From the NCBI GenBank assembly GCA_040882465.1, contig JBBEBG010000026.1, forward strand, positions 131,974 through 195,973: a stretch of DNA of 64,000 nt, written 5' to 3'. The notes beneath the pieces were generated by a model. The model was not told the origin of the DNA. It saw nothing but the letters and a program-made list of their open reading frames with translations, and ran no database searches. Source of the stretch: Gemmatimonadota bacterium. Lineage in GTDB: Bacteria; Gemmatimonadota; Gemmatimonadetes; Longimicrobiales; Gaopeijiaceae. Position numbers and translations under genes: made by a program. Shown here piece by piece: positions 35,009-43,637 of this stretch. The number at the start of each line of letters is the position of its first letter. Position 1 is the first letter of the stretch.

Positions 35009-35827
35009 TTGGATCCCATCGTCCACAACATCGACCCGTTCCTCCTTCGCTTGGGCGACGGATTCGGGATCCGGTGGTACTCCATCCCGTACATGCTCGG
35101 GATGCTCTTTGCCTATCTCTCCCTCCTGAAGGCCGCACGGGAGAAAAAGATCGCGGGGCTCACCCCCGAAATCTCGGAGTCGTTCGTCCTAGCGGCGATC
35201 CTCGCCGCGCTCCTCGGCGCGCGTTTTTTTCACGTCTTTGTCTTCGAGTACGACCGGTACGGCCTCGATCCGATGGCATGGATCGCCGTGTGGCGCGGGG
35301 GACTGGCCTTCCACGGGGGGCTGGCGGGGATTCTCCTCACCGTGTTCTGGTTCTCCCACAAGCGTGGCATCTCCGCCTACGATCTCACCGACCGGCTGGC
35401 CGCACCGGTCGCCGTGGCTCTCGCGCTCGGCCGGATCGCCAACTTCATCAACGCCGAGATGTACGGGACTCCCTACGACGGTCCGTTTTGCGTGGATTAT
35501 TCGCAGAACCAGTACATGGCTCGTCCGCCCGAGGGGTGCCGGCATCCGACGCAGCTCTACGAATCGGCAAAGAACTTCGCGCTCGCCGGCTTTCTCTTCA
35601 CGATCCGCGAACGACTTCGGCCGCGCCCCGGTGTCCTCACCTGGAGCTTCATCGCGCTGTACGGCTGGATCCGATTCTGTCTGATGTACGTCCGCGAAGA
35701 GGAGCGGGTCTGGGGAGATTTCACCCTGTCTCAAATCTTCTCCGGAGGGATGGGCATTCTGGGAACCGCTATGCTCGTGGCGGTCCTGCTCGCCCCCTCC
35801 CCCAAATCAGCGAGGAAGTCCCGTTGA
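35009..35827 (+). CDS. lgt: Prolipoprotein diacylglyceryl transferase
   Basis: 272 residues, polytopic. The Lgt signature GRIANFINAEMYG is present (about residues 143-155), as are the N-terminal IRWYSIPYMLGMLFAY, the AFHGGLAG motif (His of the active site region) and the conserved HPTQLYES. Lgt transfers diacylglyceryl from phosphatidylglycerol to the lipobox Cys of prolipoproteins at the inner membrane; several such proteins are encoded in this window. TTG start. Its stop overlaps the ettA start (TTGA). Confidence 0.95.
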   Translation: MDPIVHNIDPFLLRLGDGFGIRWYSIPYMLGMLFAYLSLLKAAREKKIAGLTPEISESFVLAAILAALLGARFFHVFVFEYDRYGLDPMAWIAVWRGGLAFHGGLAGILLTVFWFSHKRGISAYDLTDRLAAPVAVALALGRIANFINAEMYGTPYDGPFCVDYSQNQYMARPPEGCRHPTQLYESAKNFALAGFLFTIRERLRPRPGVLTWSFIALYGWIRFCLMYVREEERVWGDFTLSQIFSGGMGILGTAMLVAVLLAPSPKSARKSR

Positions 35828-37503
35828 GCGGTCCCCAGTACATCTTCGTCATGAAGGACCTGAGGAAGGTCGTCCCTCCGAAGCGCGAAATCCTCAAAGG
35901 CATCTGGCTCTCCTTTTTTCCCGGCGCGAAGATCGGCGTGGTCGGGCCGAACGGGTCCGGTAAGAGCTCGCTCCTCCGCGTCATGGCCGGCGCCGATACG
36001 GACTTCCAGGGGGAGGCCTGGCCCGCCAAGGGCACCCGCATCGGATACCTTCCACAGGAGCCCGTTCTGGATCCGGCGCTCGACGTGCGTGGAAACGTGG
36101 AGCTGGGGGTGAAAGAGGCGCGCGATCTCCTCCGGCGCTTCGAGGAAGTGAGCCTCCGTTTCGGCGAGATCACCTCCGACGATGAGATGACGGCTCTGCT
36201 CGATGAGCAGGGGAAGCTCCAGGACAGGATCGAAGCGGCGGGAGTCTGGGAGCTCGACCGGAAGATCGAGATCGCGATGGACGCTCTCCGGCTTCCTCCC
36301 GGCGACGCCCCCGTGGGTCCCCTTTCCGGCGGTGAGCGGCGGCGGGTGGCGCTCTGCCGTGTCCTTTTGGAGGAGCCGGATCTCCTCCTTCTCGACGAGC
36401 CCACGAACCACCTCGACGCCGAGTCCGTGGCATGGCTCGAGCGGCACCTCAGCGAGTTCAAGGGGACGATCGTCGCGATCACCCACGACCGTTACTTCCT
36501 CGACAACGTCGCGCAGTGGATCCTCGAGCTGGACCGGGGCGAAGGATTCCCGTACCAGGGCAATTATTCCTCCTGGCTCGAGCAGAAGCAGGCGCGGCTC
36601 GTGAAGGAAGAGAAAGAGGCGTCGGCGCGAAGCCGCACCCTCGAGCGGGAGCTCGAGTGGATCCGGATGGCTCCGCGCGCCCGCCACGCGAAGGGGAAGG
36701 CCCGCATCAGCGCGTACGAAGAGTTGATGGCCCAGGAAGGGAAGGAGCAACTCCGGGCCACCGAGATCCTCATTCCGAAGCCGCCCCGTCTCGGCGAGGA
36801 CGTCGTGATCTTCGACGGCGTGAGCAAAGGATACGGCGACCTCCTGCTCATGGAGGAGGTGAGCTTTCGGCTTCCGAGGGGCGGAATTGTCGGAGTCATC
36901 GGGCCGAATGGCGCCGGAAAAACCACGACATTCCGCTTGATCGTGGGCGAGGAGAAACCGGACGAGGGGACGGTCACCGTCGGCTCCACCGTCACACTCT
37001 CGTACGTGGATCAGTCCCGCGAGGGAATCGATCCGGGGAAAACCGTCTGGGAAGAGGTGTCCGGAGGCCTGGACACGCTGGACTTCGGATGGAGAGAGGT
37101 AAACTCCCGTGCCTACCTCTCCTGGTTCAACTTCCGCGGCGCCGATCAGCAGAAGAAGGTGGGCGTCCTCTCAGGCGGAGAGCGCAACCGGCTTCACCTG
37201 GCGAAGCTCCTCAAGGCGGGAGGGAACGTCCTCCTCCTGGACGAGCCGACGAACGACCTCGACGTGGACACGCTGAGGGCGCTCGAGGACGCCCTGGTCG
37301 CATTTCCCGGGTGCGTCGTCGTCATCTCGCACGACCGTTGGTTCCTCGACCGGGTGGCGACCCACATTCTCGCCTTCGAAGGCGACTCCAAGGTGGCCTG
37401 GTTCGAGGGGAATTATCAGGAGTACGAGGAGGATCGGAGGCGGCGGCTGGGCGCCGATGCCTCGCAACCGCACCGGATCCGGTACAAGCGCCTCACGCGG
37501 TAA
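35824..37503 (+). CDS. ettA: Energy-dependent translational throttle protein EttA (ABC-F)
   Basis: 559 residues starting at a TTG that overlaps the lgt stop. It opens like E. coli EttA (SGPQYIFVMKDLRKVVPPKR) and has two ABC cassettes, Walker A GPNGSGKSS and GPNGAGKTT, signatures LSGGERRRV and LSGGERNRL, Walker B LLLLDEPTNHLD and LLLDEPTNDLD, and the linker region rich in Lys/Arg (ELEWIRMAPRARHAKGKARI). Length matches EttA (555). It binds the ribosomal E site and ties the first peptide bond to the ATP/ADP ratio. Confidence 0.95.
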   Translation: MSGPQYIFVMKDLRKVVPPKREILKGIWLSFFPGAKIGVVGPNGSGKSSLLRVMAGADTDFQGEAWPAKGTRIGYLPQEPVLDPALDVRGNVELGVKEARDLLRRFEEVSLRFGEITSDDEMTALLDEQGKLQDRIEAAGVWELDRKIEIAMDALRLPPGDAPVGPLSGGERRRVALCRVLLEEPDLLLLDEPTNHLDAESVAWLERHLSEFKGTIVAITHDRYFLDNVAQWILELDRGEGFPYQGNYSSWLEQKQARLVKEEKEASARSRTLERELEWIRMAPRARHAKGKARISAYEELMAQEGKEQLRATEILIPKPPRLGEDVVIFDGVSKGYGDLLLMEEVSFRLPRGGIVGVIGPNGAGKTTTFRLIVGEEKPDEGTVTVGSTVTLSYVDQSREGIDPGKTVWEEVSGGLDTLDFGWREVNSRAYLSWFNFRGADQQKKVGVLSGGERNRLHLAKLLKAGGNVLLLDEPTNDLDVDTLRALEDALVAFPGCVVVISHDRWFLDRVATHILAFEGDSKVAWFEGNYQEYEEDRRRRLGADASQPHRIRYKRLTR

Positions 37504-37551
37504 GGGGATGCGGGGCCCGGCGGGAAAGCGCATGGGCAGTGGCCACGGATC

Positions 37552-38361
37552 TCACCGGGCGAAGCGCGCCCGCCAGTCCCCCGGCCGGAGAGTCGCGAGC
37601 GGCTCTCCCGCTTCGAGCCGGTCGAGGATTCCCTCCATCGCAATGCGGATTCGAGCCGACTCCCCCGCCAGGTGCGCTCGTCCGATCGCGGCGCCCGCGG
37701 CGAGACCGACGAGAGCGGCCGGAATCCCGATGAGGGGGAATCCAAAGCCGAATCCGAGCCCGGTTCCAACCGCCGCGGCCGGGATGCCCATCCCGATCAT
37801 GCCGCCGACCCCGGCTCCGCTCCGTACCGATCGCACGTCCGCCGTCATCGTCACGAGGACTTGCCCCTCCGGAAGGGGCACGAGGGAGAGCTCCAGGCTC
37901 TTGGCTCGAACCAGGTCGTAGGAAGAGCCCCCGACGCGCAACGCGCGCCGGACCACGGCGCGAACCCCGCCGGCCGGCTCCCAGAGAGACCGATCGCCCC
38001 GTTTGCGGAGGCGCCGGAGCGACTCCCCCTCGGCGAAGTGGTCCTCCAGGCGCTTCTCCAGGGCCCCGAACGGCCCGGGGACGACTCGGCTCACCTGCAC
38101 GAACCCCGGGCCCACGACGCGGGCCAGAACGCCCTCGTCCTTCGAGGGGACCGGCCGAAGCGCCTCGGCACGCACCTCTCCGAGGGCCCGCCTCAGGTGG
38201 CGCGGCTCGATCCCGACTTCCTTCCCGATCCGGAGGAGCTCTTCCTCCCCCACGACGTCGCCGGGACCGCTCGAACCCGAGTCCTCGAACTGGAGCTCGG
38301 AGGCGCGACGGATGATCCGGTCGAACTCCTCTCTCGAAAAGCCTTCCTTCGCGGGAGGCAT
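37552..38361 (-). CDS. Uncharacterised protein with Gly-rich membrane segments
   Basis: 269 residues from the ATG at 38361. The N-terminal ~60 residues form a helical domain (FSREEFDRIIRRASELQ, then EEELLRIGKEVGIEPRHLRRAL) often seen in front of various C-terminal parts in this phylum. The middle is beta-rich with VPGPFGALEKRLEDHF. The C-terminal part has Gly-rich hydrophobic stretches (GVGGMIGMGIPAAAVGTGLG and IGIPAALVGLAAGAAIG) that could be one or two membrane helices with glycine zippers. No function is proposed. Confidence 0.5.
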   Translation of the reverse strand: MPPAKEGFSREEFDRIIRRASELQFEDSGSSGPGDVVGEEELLRIGKEVGIEPRHLRRALGEVRAEALRPVPSKDEGVLARVVGPGFVQVSRVVPGPFGALEKRLEDHFAEGESLRRLRKRGDRSLWEPAGGVRAVVRRALRVGGSSYDLVRAKSLELSLVPLPEGQVLVTMTADVRSVRSGAGVGGMIGMGIPAAAVGTGLGFGFGFPLIGIPAALVGLAAGAAIGRAHLAGESARIRIAMEGILDRLEAGEPLATLRPGDWRARFAR

Positions 38362-38398
38362 GCCTTCCAATGCGATTCCTCCGGGTGCGTCCTGGCGG

Positions 38399-38860
38399 TC
38401 AGAGTCCGGCGGCCGGAGGCGGCGCGGGAGCGTCCGCCGCCGGGGCCTCTCCAGGTCGCATCCAGCGCACATCCGCCGACCCTCCCCCTGGAACGCGGGT
38501 GACGACGACGAGAAGATGCTGGACCGTCCAGTCCCCGGGTGCGGTACGCCAGTTCCGCGCCGTGTCCAGGTCGTCGAAGATACGAGCGTTCACCGTGGCG
38601 GCGGGCGGAGCCTGCTCCGCGATGCGGCGGCCCAGTTCCATGACTTCCTCGTAAGCCGACCCAGCGGGGACCACGATCACGAGCTGTCCCCCCGTCGTGC
38701 CCGAGACCTCCACGATCTCGTGGGGAGGGGCTCCCGCGAGGTCGAGCCAGGGATGTCCGCGCTCGGGCTCCCCGGCGCAACTCGAGAGGAGGCTCACCGC
38801 GAAAAAGGCACAGGTTGCGGCGAACCGGGGGTGCGTGGGAATTCGAAGGAAGCGGCTCAT
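38399..38860 (-). CDS. Small predicted lipoprotein
   Basis: 153 residues from the ATG at 38860. The N-terminus has a hydrophobic run ending LLSSCAGEPE, a lipobox. The body holds VSGTTGGQLVIVVPAGS, a helical EVMELGRRIAEQAPPAATV, and FDDLDTARNWRTAPGDW, then a Pro/Ala-rich tail. It overlaps nothing and is 37 bases upstream of the membrane protein gene, so the two may be co-transcribed. Function unknown. Confidence 0.5.
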   Translation of the reverse strand: MSRFLRIPTHPRFAATCAFFAVSLLSSCAGEPERGHPWLDLAGAPPHEIVEVSGTTGGQLVIVVPAGSAYEEVMELGRRIAEQAPPAATVNARIFDDLDTARNWRTAPGDWTVQHLLVVVTRVPGGGSADVRWMRPGEAPAADAPAPPPAAGL

Positions 38861-39040
38861 GAGGTGGTCCTGCGCCGGCGCTCGAGCTCGGTGTAAGGGG
38901 GCCGGGGGACAGGCCCGGCGCCTTGCCTCGGGAGGGTGGGGATTGTATGACGACCCCGATGGAACCGCCAGCGGAAAGTCACCCCTGGGCGCCGGCCGCC
39001 GAACAGATTCGACCTCCCTCTGCGTGGACTCTTCTCGGGA

Positions 39041-40057
39041 ATGATCACTGCGACTCCGGCGTTGTCCGTTCTCCTCCCCGTCCGCGACGCCGCGGCCACC
39101 CTCGACGAGGCCATCTCGTCCATTCGGTCGCAGTCCGTTCGTCACTGGGAGCTCGTCGCCGTGGACGATGGATCTACGGACGAGTCGGGCGAAATCCTTC
39201 GACGACACGCCGGTGCGGATCCGCGAATCAGGGTCGCGACGACGGGAAAGCGGGGCCTTGTCCCCGCTCTAGAAATGGCGCGCGCCGCCTCCCGGGCGCC
39301 CATCCTCGCCCGGATGGATGCCGACGACTTCGCGGAGCCGTCGCGCCTCGAAGCTCAACTCTCACTCCTGGCACGGCACCCGGGAGTCGCTCTCTGCGGG
39401 ACCCATGTTCGATATTTCCCGCGCAGCCGGGTGCGGGACGGGGCACGGAGATACGAAGCCTGGCTGAACGGTCACCGAAGCCACGAGGACCTGGCGCGCG
39501 ACCTCTGGGTCGAGTGTCCGCTGTCCCATCCAACCTTTGCGATGCGCGCTTCAGTCGTCGACCGGGTCGGCGGCTACCGTGAGATGGCGTGGCCGGAGGA
39601 CTACGATCTCGTCCTCCGAATCTGGGAGGCGGGGCTTGGCCTTGGCGTCGTTCCGCAGGTCCTCCACCGCTGGCGCGAGGGAAGCGAGCGCCTATCGCGG
39701 GTAGATTCCCGCTATGGTCCCGAGGCCTTCCGGCGAGTGAAGCTCCACTTCCTCTCCCGCACCCTTCTTCGGAAGAAGGAAGGGGTCCTCGTCTGGGGCG
39801 CGGGACCCACGGGGAAGGCGTTCGCCCGTTCGGCGATCGCCCTCGGGATCCCGGTCCGGGCCTTCGTGGACCTGGATCCGAGGAAGATCGGCCAGGAGGT
39901 GCATGGGGCTCCGGTCATTCCGCCGGCGGGCCTCGACGCCTTCCGCGACGCTCTCGCCTTGGCTGCGGTGGGTCGCCCGGGCGCCAGGGAGGAGATCCGC
40001 GCCGCGCTGCGCGACGCCGGCTGGGTGGAAGGGAGCGACTTCGTCGCGGTGGCCTGA
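39041..40057 (+). CDS. Family 2 glycosyltransferase with C-terminal Rossmann-like domain
   Basis: 338 residues. The GT2 core (about 1-235) has LSVLLPVRDAAATLDEAISS, AVDDGSTDESGE and the DXD in ARMDADDFAEP, with the acceptor/catalytic WPEDYDLVLRIWEAGLG. From about residue 245 a second domain begins, VLVWGAGPTGKAFARSAIALG, a GxGxxG Rossmann fold like the N-terminal CoA/NAD-binding part of sugar acyltransferases (PglD-N-like). The pair suggests a nucleotide-sugar transferase linked to sugar modification or sensing. It is 74 bases before the C39-like gene and may be co-transcribed. Confidence 0.8.
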   Translation: MITATPALSVLLPVRDAAATLDEAISSIRSQSVRHWELVAVDDGSTDESGEILRRHAGADPRIRVATTGKRGLVPALEMARAASRAPILARMDADDFAEPSRLEAQLSLLARHPGVALCGTHVRYFPRSRVRDGARRYEAWLNGHRSHEDLARDLWVECPLSHPTFAMRASVVDRVGGYREMAWPEDYDLVLRIWEAGLGLGVVPQVLHRWREGSERLSRVDSRYGPEAFRRVKLHFLSRTLLRKKEGVLVWGAGPTGKAFARSAIALGIPVRAFVDLDPRKIGQEVHGAPVIPPAGLDAFRDALALAAVGRPGAREEIRAALRDAGWVEGSDFVAVA

Positions 40058-40131
40058 CCGGCGCACCCGCCTTCGAGCATCCGCAGCTCGCGTCGGCAAC
40101 GGAAAGGCGCCTCCCGGTGTACCGAGCGGCC

Positions 40132-40848
40132 ATGTCCATGCCGCCCCGAGTCACCATCCTTCCCCAGCCGGACGACGCGACGTGCGGGCCGACCTGCCTG
40201 CACGCGATCTACTCCTATTTCGGGGACGAAGTCCCGCTGGACCGGGTGATCGAGGAGGTCGTCTCTCTTCCGACGCAGGGGACTCTCGCGGTCCTCCTGG
40301 CCTGCCACGCCCTGAGACGCGGGTATCGGGCGACGATCTACACATACAATCTGCTCGTCTTCGACCCGAGCTGGTTCCATCTGGACCCCTTGGAGCTCCC
40401 CGGGAAGCTCCGTGAGCAGCGCGCCGCGAAGGCCGGAGATGAACGGCTCCGCTTCGCAACGGACGCCTACCTCGAGTTCCTGGGTCTCGGCGGCGAAATC
40501 CGGTTCAAGGAGCTGACCCAGGAGCTCCTCCGCGGCTTCCTCCAAGTCGAGCGACCTCTCCTCACTGGACTCTCGGCGACGTACCTGTATGGGTGTCCGC
40601 GCGAGTTGGGGGATCAGCGTCTCGCTTACGACGACATCCGCGGGCTCCCCACGGGACACTTCGTCGTCCTTTCCGGGTACGACGCCGACCGTGACGAAAT
40701 TCTCGTGGCCGATCCCCTCCGGGAAAACCCTCGCTTTCAGCCGCACTACTATCCGGTCGGGGTGCAGCGCGTCATCGGGGCCATCCTTCTCGGCATCCTG
40801 ACCTACGATGCCAACTTCCTCGTCGTTGAGCCCCGCGACGCCGCCTGA
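40132..40848 (+). CDS. C39-like papain-fold peptidase, amidoligase cluster
   Basis: 238 residues from the ATG at 40132. It starts with the C39-type QPDDATCGPTCLHAIYSYF (Gln and Cys of the active site) and has the His in GLPTGHFVVLSGYDADRDE followed by an Asp region (ILVADPLREN). Length and motif spacing match peptidase_C39-like proteins that cut after Gly-Gly or process small peptides. No membrane segment or ABC domain, so it is not a bacteriocin exporter. The next gene (RLAN/ATP-grasp) starts 27 bases later. Likely trims a peptide made by the ligases next to it. Confidence 0.75.
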   Translation: MSMPPRVTILPQPDDATCGPTCLHAIYSYFGDEVPLDRVIEEVVSLPTQGTLAVLLACHALRRGYRATIYTYNLLVFDPSWFHLDPLELPGKLREQRAAKAGDERLRFATDAYLEFLGLGGEIRFKELTQELLRGFLQVERPLLTGLSATYLYGCPRELGDQRLAYDDIRGLPTGHFVVLSGYDADRDEILVADPLRENPRFQPHYYPVGVQRVIGAILLGILTYDANFLVVEPRDAA

Positions 40849-40875
40849 CCCGATGCTCCCGCGCATGCCCGTTCG

Positions 40876-42351
40876 ATGAAACCGCTGGTCGTGGTCGAGA
40901 ACACCGGCCGTTGGCCCTTCGACCTGGATGAAGTCGAGGTCGTTACGGCGCGGGCGTATCTCACGGAAGACGAATACTCCGAGCGCCGCGGAGTCGCCGT
41001 CTTTAATCTCTGCCGACGGTATGGCTACCAGACTGTCGGGTACTACGTCTCCCTCCTTGCGGAGGCCCGTGGCCACCGGCCGATCCCTTCGGTCGCGACC
41101 CTCCAGGCCTTGGGAAACGCGAGCATCGCCAGGCTCGTGTCCGAAGAGCTCGAGGCGCTGATCCAGCGGAGTCTCGCGCCCCTCAAGTCGGACGAATTCA
41201 CACTTTCGATCTATTTCGGGCGAAATCTCGCCCACCGATACGACAGCCTGGCCAGGGCCCTCTTCAACGAGTTCAGGGCTCCACTCCTTCGAGCGCGATT
41301 CGCGCGCGAAGGGGACGAGTGGCGCCTCCTCGGGGTCCGTCCGATCCCGACCTCGGAGATCCCGGAAGCCCACCGCCCATTCGTCCTCGAACAGGCGCGC
41401 AGGTTCTTTCGCCGCCCGGCCGGTCCCCGTCCCGATGAGGAGTTCCGCTACGACCTCGCGATCCTCTGGTCGAAGGACGACCCGAACGCTCCCTCGGACG
41501 AACGCGCCATCCGGCGCTTCATCCGCGCCGCGCGGAGCCGGGGAATCCGCGCCGTGGTCATCGAGCCGGACGAAGCGGCGCGCATCGCGGAGTACGACGC
41601 CCTCTTCATCCGCGAGACGACGGCGGTCGAGCACCACACCTTCCGGATGGCGCGGCGCGCCGAAAGGGAAGGGCTGGTCGTCCTGGACGACCCCCAGTCC
41701 ATCATCCGCTGCTCGAACAAGGTCTATCAGGCCGAGCTCTTTCGGCGCCGGGGGCTTCCGACCCCCAAGACACTCGTCGTCCACGAGGGGAATCTCCGCG
41801 AGGTCGCGGCGACGGTCGGCCTCCCATGCGTCCTCAAGCGACCGGACGGGTGTTTCTCCCAGGGGGTCGTGAAAGCGGAGAGTGCGGAGGACCTCGCCGC
41901 CCTCCTCCCGGCGCTATTTCGCGAGTCCGAGCTCGTCATCGCGCAGGCCTGGACCCCCTCGTCTTTCGACTGGCGGATCGGCGTGTTGGACGGGAGGCCC
42001 CTCTTCGCCTGCCGCTACCACATGGCCCCCGGGCATTGGCAGATCGTGCGCTCCGAGGGGGCCCGGCACGCGCGTTACGGGAGGGTCGAGGCACTCCCGA
42101 TCGGGGACGCGCCGAAGAAGGCGGTGGAGCTCGCCGTCCGCGCGGCGAATCTCGTCGGAAACGGCTTTTACGGCGTGGACCTGAAGGAGATCGAGGGACG
42201 GTTCGTGCTCATGGAGGTCAACGACAATCCAAACGTGGATGCGGGGTTCGAGGACGGCGCGGCGGGCGACGCGCTTTACCTCGAGGTCATGGACTACTTC
42301 CGGCGGCGGCTCGACCAGCGCGGATCCGACGGGAGGAAGAACGGAAAGTGA
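40876..42351 (+). CDS. RimK-like ATP-grasp ligase with RLAN N-terminal domain
   Basis: 491 residues. The first ~180 form the RimK-like ATP-grasp N-terminal (RLAN) domain (VVTARAYLTEDEYSERRGV, YQTVGYYVSLLAEARGHRP). The rest is ATP-grasp: a pre-domain (YDLAILWSKDDPNAPSD), the central GLPCVLKRPDGCFSQGVVKA loop and the metal site FVLMEVNDNPNVDAG. These ligases form amide bonds by acyl-phosphate chemistry. The gene overlaps the GCS2 gene by 4 bases (GTGA). Together with that ligase it should add amino acids to each other or to a protein. Confidence 0.85.
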   Translation: MKPLVVVENTGRWPFDLDEVEVVTARAYLTEDEYSERRGVAVFNLCRRYGYQTVGYYVSLLAEARGHRPIPSVATLQALGNASIARLVSEELEALIQRSLAPLKSDEFTLSIYFGRNLAHRYDSLARALFNEFRAPLLRARFAREGDEWRLLGVRPIPTSEIPEAHRPFVLEQARRFFRRPAGPRPDEEFRYDLAILWSKDDPNAPSDERAIRRFIRAARSRGIRAVVIEPDEAARIAEYDALFIRETTAVEHHTFRMARRAEREGLVVLDDPQSIIRCSNKVYQAELFRRRGLPTPKTLVVHEGNLREVAATVGLPCVLKRPDGCFSQGVVKAESAEDLAALLPALFRESELVIAQAWTPSSFDWRIGVLDGRPLFACRYHMAPGHWQIVRSEGARHARYGRVEALPIGDAPKKAVELAVRAANLVGNGFYGVDLKEIEGRFVLMEVNDNPNVDAGFEDGAAGDALYLEVMDYFRRRLDQRGSDGRKNGK

Positions 42352-43637
42352 GCGAGGCCCCGCTCGCGGAGCCGGACCCGCCTTCACTCGGGCTCTTCGA
42401 AGGATTCGGCGTCGAGATCGAGTACATGATCGTGGACCGGGTGACGCTCTCCGTCCGACCCGTCGCGGACCGTCTTATGGAGGCCGTCGCGGGCGCCCCG
42501 GTCGCGGAAGCGGAGTTCGGACCGATCGCCTGGTCCAACGAGCTCGCTCTCCACGTCCTCGAGATGAAGACGAACGGACCGGCCGCCACCCTCGCGGGAC
42601 TCTCCGCATCCTTCTACGAGCAGGTCGTGCGCGCGAACGATGCGCTCGCTGAGCTGGGTTGTCTCCTCCTTCCCGGGGGCGTCCACCCCTGGATGGATCC
42701 CGATTCGGAGACCCGCCTCTGGCCTCACGAATACACCGACGTCTACCAGGCCTTCGACCGGATCTTCTTCTGTCGCGGGCACGGATGGTCGAATCTGCAG
42801 TCCACCCACCTGAACCTCCCGTTCGACGGGGATCGGGAGTTCGGCGCCCTTCACGCCGCGGTGAGGGCGCTCCTCCCCCTCCTCCCGGCACTCTCTGCCT
42901 CCAGCCCGATCCTGGAGGGGCGGATCGCGGGCGCCCTCGACCGCAGAATGGTCGAATATCGTTCGAATGCAGGGCGGATCCCTTCGGTCGCGGGCGTCGT
43001 CGTTCCCGAGCCCGCCGGATCGCGAGCCGAATACGAGAGGGAGGTCCTGGAACCGATTTACCGCGACCTCGCGCCGCTGGACTCCGCGGGGACCCTTCGC
43101 TACGAGTGGGTGAACGGACGGGGCGCGATCGCCCGGTTCGAACGGGGGACGATCGAGATCCGCGTCTTGGATCCCCAGGAGTGCCCGGCGGCCGATCTGG
43201 CGGTCGTGCGCGCGGTCACGCGCGCAGTGCAAGCCCTCTGCGAAAGAGTCCTCGACGGCGATTGGCGCATCGGCGCGCTTTCCACTGACCGGCTCGCGGC
43301 GATTCTCGAGGAGACGGTGCGCGACGCGGATCACGCCCTGATCGAGGACAGCGCGGTCCTCGAGGCGCTCGGCATTCCGCGCCCGGGGCGGTCGCGGCGC
43401 GCGACGGACATCTGGCTCGACCTGCTGGAGCGGTCGGTGCCCAGGGAATGGGAAGGGGGGGGAGGGGAGCGCGACGCCGGGGGCCGCGACCCACTCGAAG
43501 TCATCCTCGATAAAGGAAGCCTTGCGCGCCGCATCCTCGCCCGCGCGGGCCCGGAGCCCGGCCAGGTGCGCCTCGTCCAGACGTATCGAGCGCTCGCGGA
43601 CTCTCTTCGGGAGAATCGCGTATTCCTCGACGCCTGA
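42348..43637 (+). CDS. GCS2-type glutamate-cysteine ligase-like enzyme
   Basis: 429 residues from a GTG overlapping the ATP-grasp stop. The fold is that of carboxylate-amine ligases of the GCS2/YbdK group: GFGVEIEYMIVDRVTL at the N-terminus (Glu pair for Mg-ATP), GGVHPWMDPDSETRLWPHEY, RGHGWSNLQSTHLNLPF, and YEWVNGRGAIARFERGTIEI (Arg/Glu substrate region). It ligates an amino group to a glutamate-type gamma-carboxyl. A clean GshA function is not implied; YbdK relatives make other gamma-glutamyl compounds. Confidence 0.85.
   Translation: MSEAPLAEPDPPSLGLFEGFGVEIEYMIVDRVTLSVRPVADRLMEAVAGAPVAEAEFGPIAWSNELALHVLEMKTNGPAATLAGLSASFYEQVVRANDALAELGCLLLPGGVHPWMDPDSETRLWPHEYTDVYQAFDRIFFCRGHGWSNLQSTHLNLPFDGDREFGALHAAVRALLPLLPALSASSPILEGRIAGALDRRMVEYRSNAGRIPSVAGVVVPEPAGSRAEYEREVLEPIYRDLAPLDSAGTLRYEWVNGRGAIARFERGTIEIRVLDPQECPAADLAVVRAVTRAVQALCERVLDGDWRIGALSTDRLAAILEETVRDADHALIEDSAVLEALGIPRPGRSRRATDIWLDLLERSVPREWEGGGGERDAGGRDPLEVILDKGSLARRILARAGPEPGQVRLVQTYRALADSLRENRVFLDA

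Noticed and set aside
39712..41784. 690-residue open frame on the minus strand
   Set aside because: It is antisense to the GT2, C39-like and ATP-grasp genes, all of which have clear motifs; long antisense frames are common in this GC-rich DNA.
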